A stretch of DNA of 64,000 nucleotides, taken from positions 1-64,000 of the forward strand of contig NZ_SPNT01000006.1 of assembly GCF_004959855.1 (NCBI RefSeq), given 5' to 3'. This document shows, one piece after another, positions 8,507-16,766 of the stretch. A program made the translations under genes and the position numbers. Positions within the stretch are counted from its first letter, which is position 1, and each line of letters opens with the position of its first letter. Source of the stretch: Nitratireductor sp. XY-223 (lineage in GTDB: Bacteria > Pseudomonadota > Alphaproteobacteria > Rhizobiales > Rhizobiaceae). The notes under the pieces were generated by a model, which had not been told where the DNA came from, searched no databases, and worked only from the letters and a program-made list of their open reading frames with translations.

Positions 8507-9275
8507 AGGAAAGCGGGCAATTGTTACCGGCGGTTCGCGCGGCATCGGACGCGGTATTGCTCTCGAATTCGCCAGGCACGGTGCCGACGTTGTCATAAAC
8601 TACCACGCCGACGCCGATGCCTCATTTTCTGCAAACGCTGCCGACGAAGTTGTCGAGGCATGCCGCTCTCTGGGCGGGCGTGCAATTGCCACCGAAGGTG
8701 ATATCGCTGATTCTCGGACCGACCGACGCCTCGTGGAATCGGCCGTCCGCGAATATGGCGGCATCGATGTCCTTGCATCAAACTCCGGCATTTGCCCGTT
8801 TCACGGATTCCTGGACATGCCCGAGGATCTGTTGCGCCGGGTCATGGACGTAAATCTGACCGGAGCCTTTTTTGTCTGTCAGGCGGTGGCCAATCGCATG
8901 AAGGAACAGGGAACCGGCGGAGCAATCGTCGCCACGTCATCGATCTCGGCATTGGTTGGCGGTGGTATGCAGACCCACTACACGCCGACGAAGGCCGGCG
9001 TGCATTCCCTCATGCAATCGACAGCGATCGTCCTTGGCCCGCACGGCATTCGCTGCAACTCGGTTTTACCCGGGGCTGTCGCCACCGACATAAACAGGGA
9101 CGACTGGTCGGATCGCGAAAAACGCGCCTATCTGGAGGGGCGAATTCCGCTCGGCCGCTTTGGCGAACCCGAAGATATCGGCAAGGCCGTGACTTTCCTC
9201 GCATCCGACATGGCCTCCTACATCACCGGAGCCGCGCTTTTGGTAGACGGCGGTCTTTTTGTGAACTTGCAGTAG
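8496..9275 (+). CDS. lra1: L-rhamnose 1-dehydrogenase (SDR)
   Basis: Oxidises L-rhamnose to L-rhamnono-lactone with NAD(P)+, the first step of the oxidative rhamnose route. The 259-residue SDR has TGGSRGIG at 11-18, Ser148/149, Tyr162 and Lys166. It also carries stretches that I recall as characteristic of the Azotobacter LRA1 enzyme: GICPFHGFLDMPEDL, SSISALVGGGMQTHYTPTKAG, LGPHGIRCNSVLPG and the C-terminus LLVDGGLFVNLQ. The usual NNAG motif reads SNSG here. The gene starts inside the end of the regulator gene and is followed after 13 bases by the lactonase gene. Confidence 0.9.
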   Translation: MLLEGKRAIVTGGSRGIGRGIALEFARHGADVVINYHADADASFSANAADEVVEACRSLGGRAIATEGDIADSRTDRRLVESAVREYGGIDVLASNSGICPFHGFLDMPEDLLRRVMDVNLTGAFFVCQAVANRMKEQGTGGAIVATSSISALVGGGMQTHYTPTKAGVHSLMQSTAIVLGPHGIRCNSVLPGAVATDINRDDWSDREKRAYLEGRIPLGRFGEPEDIGKAVTFLASDMASYITGAALLVDGGLFVNLQ

Positions 9276-9288
9276 GAAGGCGGTCGAA

Positions 9289-10167
9289 GTGAGAATCTGC
9301 GATCCGCACATCCACCTCTGGGACCTCTCGACCGGACTTTATCCCGGCCTTGAAACGCCATCCGTGGGCTTCATCGGATCCAATGCGCCGATTTGCCGGG
9401 ATTACCTGCTTGCAGAATATCTCGCAGAAGCGGGCGAAGGGCTGAATGTTGTCGCCGCCGTGCACGTGGAAGCGTTTCCGACCGATCCACTCGCCGAAGT
9501 GGCCCACGTTCAAAAAATGGCTGATGCCAGCCCGACACCGCTTGCTATCGTCGGCAATGCGGATCTCACAAGCCCTGACGTCGGCGGCCTGCTTGACCGC
9601 ATGCGCGCGCATTCCGCCCTCCGGGGCATCCGCCATGTGGTCAATCTGCACGACGACCCGGCGCTGAGCTACGTGCAGACCGACTACCTGTCGGATCCGG
9701 ACTTTGCGCGCGGGCTGCATGAACTGGAAACGCGCGAACTGAGTTTTGATTTGCAGCTTTATCCGCATCAGGTGGAGGCAGCAGTGCGCGTTTTCTCGGG
9801 ATTGGACAACCTGAGTGTCATCGTCAACCATGCAGGAATGTGGTGCGATCGTACGCCCTCCGGCTGGACAGCATGGAAGGCTGCGCTTCGCCGTCTTGCC
9901 GATCTTCCCAATGTCACGATGAAGATTTCGGGGCTCGGCATGTTTGATCGTGCCTTCACCATCGAAAGCCTTCGGCCGCTCGTTAGCGAATGTCTTGAGG
10001 TATTCGGACCGGATCGCGCGATGTTCGCGTCCAACTTTCCGGTCGACAAGCTGTTTTCGGATTTCAGCACGCTCTGGAGCAGCTTTGATGCAATTACCGC
10101 CGACCTTCCGCGCGACTCCCGGCATGCGTTGTTCGAGGCAAACGCGAGGCGGATTTACCGCATTTAG
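9289..10167 (+). CDS. lra2: Amidohydrolase-family lactonase, probable L-rhamnono-1,4-lactonase
   Basis: A 292-residue TIM-barrel metal hydrolase of amidohydrolase family 2 (COG3618 type). It shows DPHIHLWD near the N-terminus, the internal HV/NH histidines (VVAAVHVEAFP, VIVNHAGMWCD) and FASNFPVDK near the C-terminus. Lactonases of this group open sugar-acid lactones. Directly behind L-rhamnose 1-dehydrogenase, the expected substrate is L-rhamnono-lactone, giving L-rhamnonate for RhmD. The start is GTG, supported by AGGAAGG seven to thirteen bases upstream. No other lactonase lies in the locus. Confidence 0.85.
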   Translation: MRICDPHIHLWDLSTGLYPGLETPSVGFIGSNAPICRDYLLAEYLAEAGEGLNVVAAVHVEAFPTDPLAEVAHVQKMADASPTPLAIVGNADLTSPDVGGLLDRMRAHSALRGIRHVVNLHDDPALSYVQTDYLSDPDFARGLHELETRELSFDLQLYPHQVEAAVRVFSGLDNLSVIVNHAGMWCDRTPSGWTAWKAALRRLADLPNVTMKISGLGMFDRAFTIESLRPLVSECLEVFGPDRAMFASNFPVDKLFSDFSTLWSSFDAITADLPRDSRHALFEANARRIYRI

Positions 10168-10302
10168 AATGGCTCGTTGCCGCAGTGATCAGCAGTTCCG
10201 AACCCCGAGCCGCCGACCCTTTCAACACGCATTGCCAGATTCAGTGCTGACTGTCCAACCAGCATCGGTGGCTACCGGAAAACTCTGCCTTTCGCCAACG
10301 CA

Positions 10303-11064
10303 CTAGCCCTGACGCGTTGCATCAATTCGGGAAGCGACCAATGAGATACCCTCGAAGGCCTCGGCAAAGGCTTCGGCGCGGCGCGGCGCGAACTCCTCTT
10401 CGGAAACTTCAGCGTCGTTCACCCGATCGAGGCGAAAACTCCGTATAGCATCCCGATCGAGGTCCCAACACACGAGATACCAGACGGGATAGTTCAGCAT
10501 GAGGAAGTGTGGCTCGCCGTGCCTTAGGGTGGCTACTCCACGAACATCGGTGTATCCGAAACGAAGCCGCCTCAGTTCGACAAATGCGCGGCACAGAGCT
10601 TGGGTGCTCGCTTCGTCCGGTCTTGTAAAGGTGCCCAATACAGCCGGCGACGCAGATTGCCCGACCATGATCCGGCTCGATAGCGCTCCGATACGCTGCC
10701 GCATGTCCGCAGAGAAGGAAGCGGCCAGTTTTCGCCGGATCGGAGCGAGGTTGGCAATAAGCCACGGCGCATCCATTTGCTCCGCGATAGCCAGGCTAAC
10801 TGCAAGCTCAACAGCTTCGCGGTAGGTCAACGCGATCCGACCGACGCCCCAGGTACGAGCAATCCTCACACCACCGCCTCGCCCCTGGTCAGCCTCGATC
10901 GGAAGGCCACGGTCGCGGAGGATGGCAATGTCGCGAGACAGGGTTCGTCGGCTCACGCCAAACTCACGGGCTATCCCCTCGACGGTCATCGCCTCGTCGG
11001 ACTTTAATCGGCTTTCCAGGTGGTCAAGGCGCTCAAGACGGTCCTGCATTCGTCGTTTTGCCAT
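10303..11064 (-). CDS. WYL-domain transcriptional regulator (YafY type)
   Basis: A 253-residue regulator. The N-terminal HTH_11 domain reads MAKRRMQDRLERLDHLESRLKS followed by MTVEGIAREFGVSRRTLSRDIAILRDRGLPIEADQ. A C-terminal WYL region includes RLRFGYTDVRG and PVWYLVCWDLDRDAIRSFRLDRV. WYL domains sense small ligands or nucleotides. I placed the start at the ATG at 11064 because the N-terminal extension of the open frame has no similarity and would run through the divergent gene. It is divergent from the small protein at 11140, which it most likely controls through the inverted repeat at 11073-11091. Confidence 0.88.
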   Translation of the reverse strand: MAKRRMQDRLERLDHLESRLKSDEAMTVEGIAREFGVSRRTLSRDIAILRDRGLPIEADQGRGGGVRIARTWGVGRIALTYREAVELAVSLAIAEQMDAPWLIANLAPIRRKLAASFSADMRQRIGALSSRIMVGQSASPAVLGTFTRPDEASTQALCRAFVELRRLRFGYTDVRGVATLRHGEPHFLMLNYPVWYLVCWDLDRDAIRSFRLDRVNDAEVSEEEFAPRRAEAFAEAFEGISLVASRIDATRQG

Positions 11065-11072
11065 GGAAAAAA

Positions 11073-11091
11073 TGTGCCATAAGTTGTCACA
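11073..11091. promoter_or_regulatory. Inverted repeat between the WYL regulator and the divergent small gene
   Basis: TGTGCCA (11073-11079), spacer TAAGT, then TGTCACA (11085-11091): the arms match in six of seven positions. It lies nine bases upstream of the regulator start and 49 bases upstream of the divergent gene, a good place for an operator controlling both. Confidence 0.45.
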
Positions 11092-11139
11092 TATTTCCAT
11101 AATTAATTGTTTCGGAGACAGAAAGCACAGGAGATACCG

Positions 11140-11463
11140 ATGTCCCGAACGATTGTGGAAACCGCGGAGATCAAGCTCCGTGAGGGTGTGACCGAGGCTG
11201 AATTCATCGAGGCCTCGAAGACCTTCCAGCGTGAATTCCTGAGTGGCAAAAAGGGCTTCCTCAGGCGGGAGTTGCTCAAGCTCGACGAAAGGAACTATGT
11301 CGATCTGGTTCACTGGGAGAGCCGCGCCGCAGCTGACGAGGTTATGAACCTCGTCGGTGAATCCAATGCCTGCCGCGCGTTCTTCTCCTACATGGAGATG
11401 GATGAAGCAAATCCGTCCGACGGCGTGAACCACTACGAGTCGCTGGCCGTCTACGCCCCCTGA
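11140..11463 (+). CDS. Small antibiotic-biosynthesis-monooxygenase-like (ABM/dabb fold) protein
   Basis: A 107-residue protein with the pattern of the dimeric alpha-beta barrel family: an N-terminal strand (TIVETAEIKLREGVTEAEF), a helix ending in QREFLSGKKGFLRRELL, a strand YVDLVHWES and a helix AADEVMNLVGESNACRAFFSYM. Members include small monooxygenases and proteins of unknown function, so the reaction cannot be named. The start at 11140 is set by AGGAG at 11129-11133; an upstream in-frame ATG at 11107 has no ribosome site. It is divergent from the WYL regulator. Confidence 0.75.
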   Translation: MSRTIVETAEIKLREGVTEAEFIEASKTFQREFLSGKKGFLRRELLKLDERNYVDLVHWESRAAADEVMNLVGESNACRAFFSYMEMDEANPSDGVNHYESLAVYAP

Positions 11464-11758
11464 ATTTCCGGATCTGGATCGTCAGCCGAACAAAATACGG
11501 CATCCCCTGCATAACGTCCGGGGGATGTCGGCGTAAGAAATTCGGAGGCTTTGGCATCGTCAAACGCCGCGACGAAGCTTTGTCTGACGCCGCTGAGGCG
11601 TTCAGATCGTTCTTGCGCACAGTCTGAAACCGTTGTTGAAACCCTCGGCTGGACTGAACCGTTGCGTTTGGGTGTCGCCAACGGGCAAACCGTGCCCGAA
11701 GTGCGGCGGCAGCGTCGTCCGATACAGCGTATAGGATCAATTCCAACCCGGACTTGCT
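11464..11758. other. Gene-free spacer of 295 bases
   Basis: Short open frames exist on both strands but none has a ribosome site, family resemblance or normal composition. It separates the small monooxygenase-like gene from the 3' end of the leftward transporter operon. Nothing further is recognisable. Confidence 0.5.
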
Positions 11759-12415
11759 CTAAGCCGCGGCCATTTGCGCAAATTCAACACTGCCACGCTC
11801 AATGATGAATACGTTGTCGACCACTTTTTCGGAATGTGTGTAATCCGATTCCGAGATCAGAACCGTCAGGCTTTCCGATCGCAATTCTGCAATAACCTCC
11901 ATCAGCCGTTGAGCCAGGGCCGGCGCGACACCCTCGAAAGGCTCATCCAGGAGCAACAGATTTGTTCCGGTCACCATCGCTCTCGCCAAGGCGACGAGTT
12001 TCTGCTGACCTCCGCTGAGCGTCAGCGCCTTGCGGTCGGCGAAACGACCGATCTCCGGCATGAGGTCGTATACCCATTTTATCCTGGACGTGTCCGTGTC
12101 GTTGAGCGCCCAAAGCGGCACGCTGATGTTCTCCTCCACCGTGAAGTGAGGAACAAGTCTGCGGTCTTCGGGCAAATAACCGATGCCCATCCCCACCCGC
12201 GTATGGGATTTGGCTGCATCCAGTGAAATTCCGTCAAATGTTATCGATCCGCTGTTTAACGGCAGCAATCCCATGATGGCCCGCATGATGGTTGTTTTGC
12301 CGGCTCCATTGCGACCGACAAGACCGCAGGTGGTGGACGTTTCGATCGAAAACGAGACATCACGCAAAATGGGAACATCGTGAATGGACAGATCCAGGTT
12401 TTTGACCTCAAGCAT
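11759..12415 (-). CDS. HAAT ABC transporter ATP-binding protein, LivF type
   Basis: A 218-residue cytoplasmic ATPase with Walker A GRNGAGKTT, signature LSGGQQKLV, Walker B LLLLDEPFEGVAPA and the LivF-type IGYLPEDRRLVPHFTVEEN loop. It is slightly shorter than usual LivF proteins (about 235). The switch histidine is replaced: the segment after Walker B reads VLISESDYTHS. Its start overlaps the upstream LivG gene by one base (TAATG). It is the last gene of the five-gene transporter operon. Confidence 0.88.
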   Translation of the reverse strand: MLEVKNLDLSIHDVPILRDVSFSIETSTTCGLVGRNGAGKTTIMRAIMGLLPLNSGSITFDGISLDAAKSHTRVGMGIGYLPEDRRLVPHFTVEENISVPLWALNDTDTSRIKWVYDLMPEIGRFADRKALTLSGGQQKLVALARAMVTGTNLLLLDEPFEGVAPALAQRLMEVIAELRSESLTVLISESDYTHSEKVVDNVFIIERGSVEFAQMAAA

Positions 12416-13203
12416 TACGCGGTTCCTTTCATCGTTGCGGCGGTTCCGTTCCGGTGAAACTCCTGCCCGACAACGAATTCCCGTACCTTTTCGTTTCTCA
12501 GCACGTCCGCGGTGGGCCCGTCCGCGAGGATGGTTCCTTCGTAGAACGCCATCACACGCGGAGAGAAACGTTCAATGATCTCCATGTCGTGCTCAATGAA
12601 AAGGACGGCCGTATTGGTCGATTGAAGCGCGGAAATCAGAACTTCCATCATGTCCATCTTTTCCTCGGCGCTGACCCCACTGGTCGGTTCGTCCAGGAAA
12701 AGAAGATCGGGATTTGCGACCGTCGCCATTGCGATGTCGATCAGTTTGCGAACACCTTGGGGAAGGGCCGTAACCTCCTGATGGGCGACGTGCTCGATCC
12801 TGAATTTTGCAAGAAGTTCGAGCGCCTCATCGACAATCTCCCGGGTAACAACCGGCCGGAACAGAACCGGTCGCCTCTCCCTGGCGACCGAGAGCGCGAT
12901 CAGAACGTTGTCAAGCGCGGTCAATTCCAGGAAAAGCTGGGGTATCTGGAAGGATCGACAGATGCCCAACCGGGTGATGTCGCGCGTTTCCATGCCGGTG
13001 ATGTCGCGACCACGATACAAAATCTGTCCGGAGCTCGGTTGAAGATAGCCGGTGACCATGTTGACGAATGTCGTCTTGCCCGCCCCGTTCGATCCGATGA
13101 TGCCGAGCACTTCACTCTCGAAAATCTCTGCATTGATATCCCTGGCGGCCACGACGGCATCGAACCGCTTCTCCAGGCCCCGCGTTTCCAAAACAACGGT
13201 CAT
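12415..13203 (-). CDS. HAAT ABC transporter ATP-binding protein, LivG type
   Basis: A 262-residue ATPase with Walker A GSNGAGKTT, Walker B LLFLDEPTSGVSAEEK, switch histidine in VLFIEHDME and the LivG-type GICRSFQIPQLFLELT loop. The signature loop is unusual: ALPQGVRKLIDIAMA in place of LSYGQQRRLEIA. I set the start at 13203 (MTVVLETRGLEKRF), where ATG overlaps the permease stop as ATGA; the longer open frame has no similarity. Confidence 0.88.
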   Translation of the reverse strand: MTVVLETRGLEKRFDAVVAARDINAEIFESEVLGIIGSNGAGKTTFVNMVTGYLQPSSGQILYRGRDITGMETRDITRLGICRSFQIPQLFLELTALDNVLIALSVARERRPVLFRPVVTREIVDEALELLAKFRIEHVAHQEVTALPQGVRKLIDIAMATVANPDLLFLDEPTSGVSAEEKMDMMEVLISALQSTNTAVLFIEHDMEIIERFSPRVMAFYEGTILADGPTADVLRNEKVREFVVGQEFHRNGTAATMKGTA

Positions 13204-14195
13204 GAGCGTGCTCCTTCCGGTTCGGAGGCCGCCTTGACCCTGTGGGTGAATTTGTTTTTGAGGCCGTTGTTGGAGCTTACGAGAGACCAAAGCCCGCGCG
13301 GCAGGAACACGATGATCAAAAGCATGACCGAGCCGACAATGATGTGCCAGGAGTCAGGCGCAATCTCGACCGCGTAGACGCGTATGAACTCAAGCAGGAG
13401 CGTTCCGAAAAGCGGTGCCGCGACGTTTCCGATCCCGCTCAGAATAGCGATGAAGACGAACTGCGCCGAGGTTACCCAATTGGTCATTTCAGGGTCGATA
13501 TGACCCAATGCCATCGCCCAGAGAACACCGCCAATGGAAGACACGACCGCGGCGATCACATATATGATGTGAACGGCCTTGCGCGCCGACATTCCCAGAT
13601 ACTCGATGCGGATCTCGTTCTCCCGCAGCGCTTCCCCGACATAGCCCATCGGGCTGCGCAAGAACCGGTGAAGCAGGATCGCGCAGATGACGGTCGGGAT
13701 GCATGTCGCAACGTAGAGAACGTCTCCGGACACGCTCTGGCCAGGCAACCACCCCAGATAGCTCGTTGCCGGCAGGTTGAAGCCATCCGTGCTCCCCAGT
13801 TCCTCGCTGCTGCTCAGCAGTCCAAAAAGAATCATGGAAACGGCAAGCGACAGCATTGCGTAGAATATCCGCCGGTATCGGCGAAGCAGAAATCCGAGAA
13901 GGAACGAGACTACAAGGCCGGCTGCAATGCCCAGCGCGATCAACAGGAAAAAGTCGGAAAGACCCCAGAGTCTGCCCGCCAGTCCGGCCGCATAGCCTCC
14001 GATGCAGAAATAGAGACCCTGCCCGAAGGAAACGAGACCCGCCCGCATCTGGACCATGACGCCAAGGGCCACCAGTCCGGTTCCCAGCGACACATGGATG
14101 TAGTTGACGATCCACTGCGGAAGAAGAAGACCGCAGGCGATCAACAGCGGCAAGGCTGCAATGAAGCCAAGCTCCGTGCGATCGAGATTGTTCAT
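13200..14195 (-). CDS. HAAT ABC transporter permease, LivM type
   Basis: A 331-residue inner-membrane permease with about ten hydrophobic segments and the LivM signatures GLVSFGQGLYFCIGGYAAGL and AILSGIGNVAAPLFGTLLLEF. The open frame continues far upstream, but those residues are arginine-rich shadow of the LivH gene. The ATG at 14195 overlaps the LivH stop by one base and begins MNNLDRTELGFIAALPLLI. Confidence 0.88.
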   Translation of the reverse strand: MNNLDRTELGFIAALPLLIACGLLLPQWIVNYIHVSLGTGLVALGVMVQMRAGLVSFGQGLYFCIGGYAAGLAGRLWGLSDFFLLIALGIAAGLVVSFLLGFLLRRYRRIFYAMLSLAVSMILFGLLSSSEELGSTDGFNLPATSYLGWLPGQSVSGDVLYVATCIPTVICAILLHRFLRSPMGYVGEALRENEIRIEYLGMSARKAVHIIYVIAAVVSSIGGVLWAMALGHIDPEMTNWVTSAQFVFIAILSGIGNVAAPLFGTLLLEFIRVYAVEIAPDSWHIIVGSVMLLIIVFLPRGLWSLVSSNNGLKNKFTHRVKAASEPEGARS

Positions 14196-15091
14196 CAGAT
14201 CTTCCTCCCTTCGGCCAGCGCAAAGAGCCCGTAGGGCCTGAAGGCGAGAACCACGGCCATGACGAGGTAGATGGAAAAGAGTTCGGCCGGCGGATAGACA
14301 TGGACCGAAAAGGCCCGTGCGAAGCCGACGATGATTGCTCCGATCATCGCTCCCCCGACACTGCCCATGCCGCCGATCACGATAACGGCAAAAGCCAGAA
14401 CGATGATTTCCGCGCCGATCCCCGGCGTTACCGAGATTTCGGGCGCAGCGACGGCTCCGCCGAAGGCGCCGAGAACGGCACCGACAACGAAGGTCACGGT
14501 AAAGAAGAGCGTGACGTTGATACCGAGGGAAGCGCTCACTTCCCGGTCCTCGATAACCACCATGAGGAGCTTTCCGGAGCGGGTATAATTCAGCGCCCAC
14601 CAAAGCGCGGCCCCCACGACGGCGGCAACACCGATCACGATGAACCTGTAGACCGTGTAGGGAATGCCGAGGACATCGATCGAACCGAAGTAAAACGCCG
14701 GTTGATAGGCGACGTAGGAATCCGTTCCCCAGATGAGCTTGGTGACGTCCTCGAGAACCAGAAAAATCGCGTAGGTGACGAGAACCATCAGGATCTCGTC
14801 CTTGCCGTACATGAACCGCAGGATGCCCCGTTCGATCAGCAGCCCCGAAACGACCCCCGCCACCAGAGCGGCGACGGGTATGAGCAGGAAGGTGAGGGCG
14901 ATCGTACTGCCGGTCTGCGAATAGAGCCCAATCGACCAGGCCGCGGAATAGGCGCCGAGCGCATAAAATCCCCCATGGGCGATATTGAGTATGCGCATGA
15001 CGCCGTAGATCAGCGTCAAGCCGACGGATGAAAGGAAGAGCCAGGCTGAAAACCCCAATCCGTCGACAATGATGGCAATTGCTGTGAGCAT
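14195..15091 (-). CDS. HAAT ABC transporter permease, LivH type
   Basis: A permease of about 298 residues with LivH hallmarks: SVGLTLIYGVMRILNIAHGGFYALGAY, EDREVSASLGINV and AFAVIVIGGMGSVGGAMIGAIIVG. In-frame starts exist at 15118 (GTG), 15100 and 15091. I favour 15091 because GAGGGA is then spaced about ten bases away and the family N-terminus starts there. It pairs with the LivM protein to form the channel. Confidence 0.86.
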   Translation of the reverse strand: MLTAIAIIVDGLGFSAWLFLSSVGLTLIYGVMRILNIAHGGFYALGAYSAAWSIGLYSQTGSTIALTFLLIPVAALVAGVVSGLLIERGILRFMYGKDEILMVLVTYAIFLVLEDVTKLIWGTDSYVAYQPAFYFGSIDVLGIPYTVYRFIVIGVAAVVGAALWWALNYTRSGKLLMVVIEDREVSASLGINVTLFFTVTFVVGAVLGAFGGAVAAPEISVTPGIGAEIIVLAFAVIVIGGMGSVGGAMIGAIIVGFARAFSVHVYPPAELFSIYLVMAVVLAFRPYGLFALAEGRKI

Positions 15092-15170
15092 CGGGAGCAT
15101 TCCCTCTTGTCCGCTCACACAATCCGTCTTTCAAAGACCGAGGTTTGCATTTGCGGGAGTTTCGTGTGCC

Positions 15171-15258
15171 GCGGCGTGACGCCGCCGGCATCCGTTGTCG
15201 GTCGAGACAATCGGTTCTTGTCGCTCATATCGGCGACACCCGACATTTCTGCCGGGTG
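15171..15258 (-). terminator. Stem-loops between binding-protein and permease genes
   Basis: Two hairpins lie in the 15092-15275 gap: GCGGC/GCCGC (15171-15185, five-base loop) and CACCCG/CGGGTG (15237-15258, ten-base loop). Hairpins behind a binding-protein gene commonly stabilise its mRNA or partly stop transcription, so that more binding protein than permease is made. Confidence 0.35.
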
Positions 15259-15275
15259 CCCCGGGGAGGATGCGC

Positions 15276-16559
15276 CTAGTTGCACTTTGCGCCTTGCAGG
15301 CCGCCCTCGATCCACTCGGTGCCTTTGACACCGGCGGGAGGATTTACGCACTCGGCCGGATACTCCTTCAGATCGACCAGGGTGCCTTTTCCGACAGCTT
15401 CGTCGAATTTATAGGTGCCATAGGTGATGCCGGCGATTGCCTGATGACCGCCGGCGAGCGCCATTTGGATCGTTCCGCTCGGCGCCTCGAATGTCAGCCC
15501 CGCCAATGCGGCGCTGATGTCTTCCGGGGCGACGCTTCCGGCCTTGTCGGCGGCCGCTTTCAATGCCAGCAGGGCCTGGGCCGTCTGATAGGAGGGGCCG
15601 ACCGGCTGCGCCCCGAACCTGGCGACATAAGCTTCGGTGAACCACTTGTTCAGAGCGTTGTCCGGAGCAAGGAGGCCGTATGGGCCACGGGCGCCGATCA
15701 CGGTGCCGTCCGCGATCTGCTTGCCGAAGCGCTCGACAGCCGTGTCACCGACGGTCAGCACAACCTTGCTGTTGTCGAACAGTCCGCGGCCGCCGCCCTG
15801 CAGGATGAAGGCTTCCATGTCGCCGCCCCAGAGACTGGAATGCACGACATCGGACTTATTGGTAAGGAGAGCGGAAATTTCCGATCCGTATTGACCGGCG
15901 AAAATCTTCGGGAACTGCTCGGTTTTGACCTCAACGTCTTCTTTCAGCTTCGAGATCGCAGCCGAAAAATCGCGCCAGGAGTCCTGGCCCCAGGCATAGT
16001 TCTGATTGATGCCGGAAATCGACGCGAGATCAGGGGTCGTGTCGATGATGTAGCGCGCGGCGCCGACATTGTCGCTCGTCGCATGGCTGATCGTCCGGAA
16101 AGCATATTTCGGCTCCGTCACGACTTCTTCGAAGATTTGCGGTGTGCCGCAAACGGCAAAGATGGTCAGAGCCTTGACCTCTTCGGCAACCGGAGCGATC
16201 GCCTTGCAGCTTCCCGAGGACGTGTATCCGATGACAATCTGGGCGCCATCGCCTTGCACGAGCTTCTTGAAATCGGCAACCTTCTGCTTGCTGTTCTCAT
16301 CGACGTAGATCGGTTCGATCCGGGCGCCGGCGATTCCGACGGAATTGTAAGGCGCGGGAATCGTGCCGGCGTTTATTCCTTCGATGATGACTTCGGCAGC
16401 GTTTTTGGCTGGAATACCGAATGGGCCGGAAGCGCCACCGGAGTAAAAGTTGATGACACCGACTTTCACGGGTTCCTGTGCCTGTGCCGCAAGCGGCACT
16501 GAAAGAGCAACGGCGCCGAGCGCGCTTCCAACAAGAATTTTGCGAAGTGCATTCTTCAT
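15276..16559 (-). CDS. HAAT ABC transporter substrate-binding protein (Peripla_BP_6)
   Basis: A periplasmic binding protein of 427 residues with a clear signal peptide (MKNALRKILVGSALGAVALS, cleavage after AQA). The mature protein begins EPVKVGVINFYSGGASGPFG. A C-terminal Cys pairs plausibly with another near EYPAECVNPPAG. GGGAGG precedes the start. It is the first gene of the leftward transporter operon; its promoter region carries a 27-bp element (16672-16698) nearly identical to one upstream of the acyl-CoA synthetase. The ligand is unknown. The linked ligase suggests a carboxylic acid rather than an amino acid. Confidence 0.88.
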   Translation of the reverse strand: MKNALRKILVGSALGAVALSVPLAAQAQEPVKVGVINFYSGGASGPFGIPAKNAAEVIIEGINAGTIPAPYNSVGIAGARIEPIYVDENSKQKVADFKKLVQGDGAQIVIGYTSSGSCKAIAPVAEEVKALTIFAVCGTPQIFEEVVTEPKYAFRTISHATSDNVGAARYIIDTTPDLASISGINQNYAWGQDSWRDFSAAISKLKEDVEVKTEQFPKIFAGQYGSEISALLTNKSDVVHSSLWGGDMEAFILQGGGRGLFDNSKVVLTVGDTAVERFGKQIADGTVIGARGPYGLLAPDNALNKWFTEAYVARFGAQPVGPSYQTAQALLALKAAADKAGSVAPEDISAALAGLTFEAPSGTIQMALAGGHQAIAGITYGTYKFDEAVGKGTLVDLKEYPAECVNPPAGVKGTEWIEGGLQGAKCN

Positions 16560-16671
16560 GATTTCCTCCCATCATTGAGGCGTGGCTCGGAGCCCCAAGC
16601 CAGCTTCTCACAGCCCGGGACGGTTTCCCGGGCCTTGCCAATCGCTCAATGGCAGGAATGTGTTGTGTGAA

Positions 16672-16698
16672 TTTGCGCGAAACGTACGCAATTGTGAC
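16672..16698 (-). promoter_or_regulatory. 27-bp element upstream of the HAAT transporter operon
   Basis: Read on the minus strand it is GTCACAATTGCGTAC, then G, then TTTCGCGCAAA. The same 27 bases with one change occur at 19517-19543. Similarity continues weakly for another 12 bases, including ACAACAC in register. It lies 113 bases upstream of the binding-protein start and behind the 3' end of the response-regulator gene. A regulatory site shared by two promoters is the simplest reading. Confidence 0.7.
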
Positions 16699-16766
16699 GA
16701 AGGTCGTTCAGCGCCTGTCACGCCGCATTTCCGGCAATGATACCGAAGGGACGTTCAAACGATGGG

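Noticed and set aside
9223-10125. Minus-strand open frame opposite the lactonase
   Set aside because: The plus strand shows the amidohydrolase metal-site motifs and an operon position; the minus frame is a shadow.
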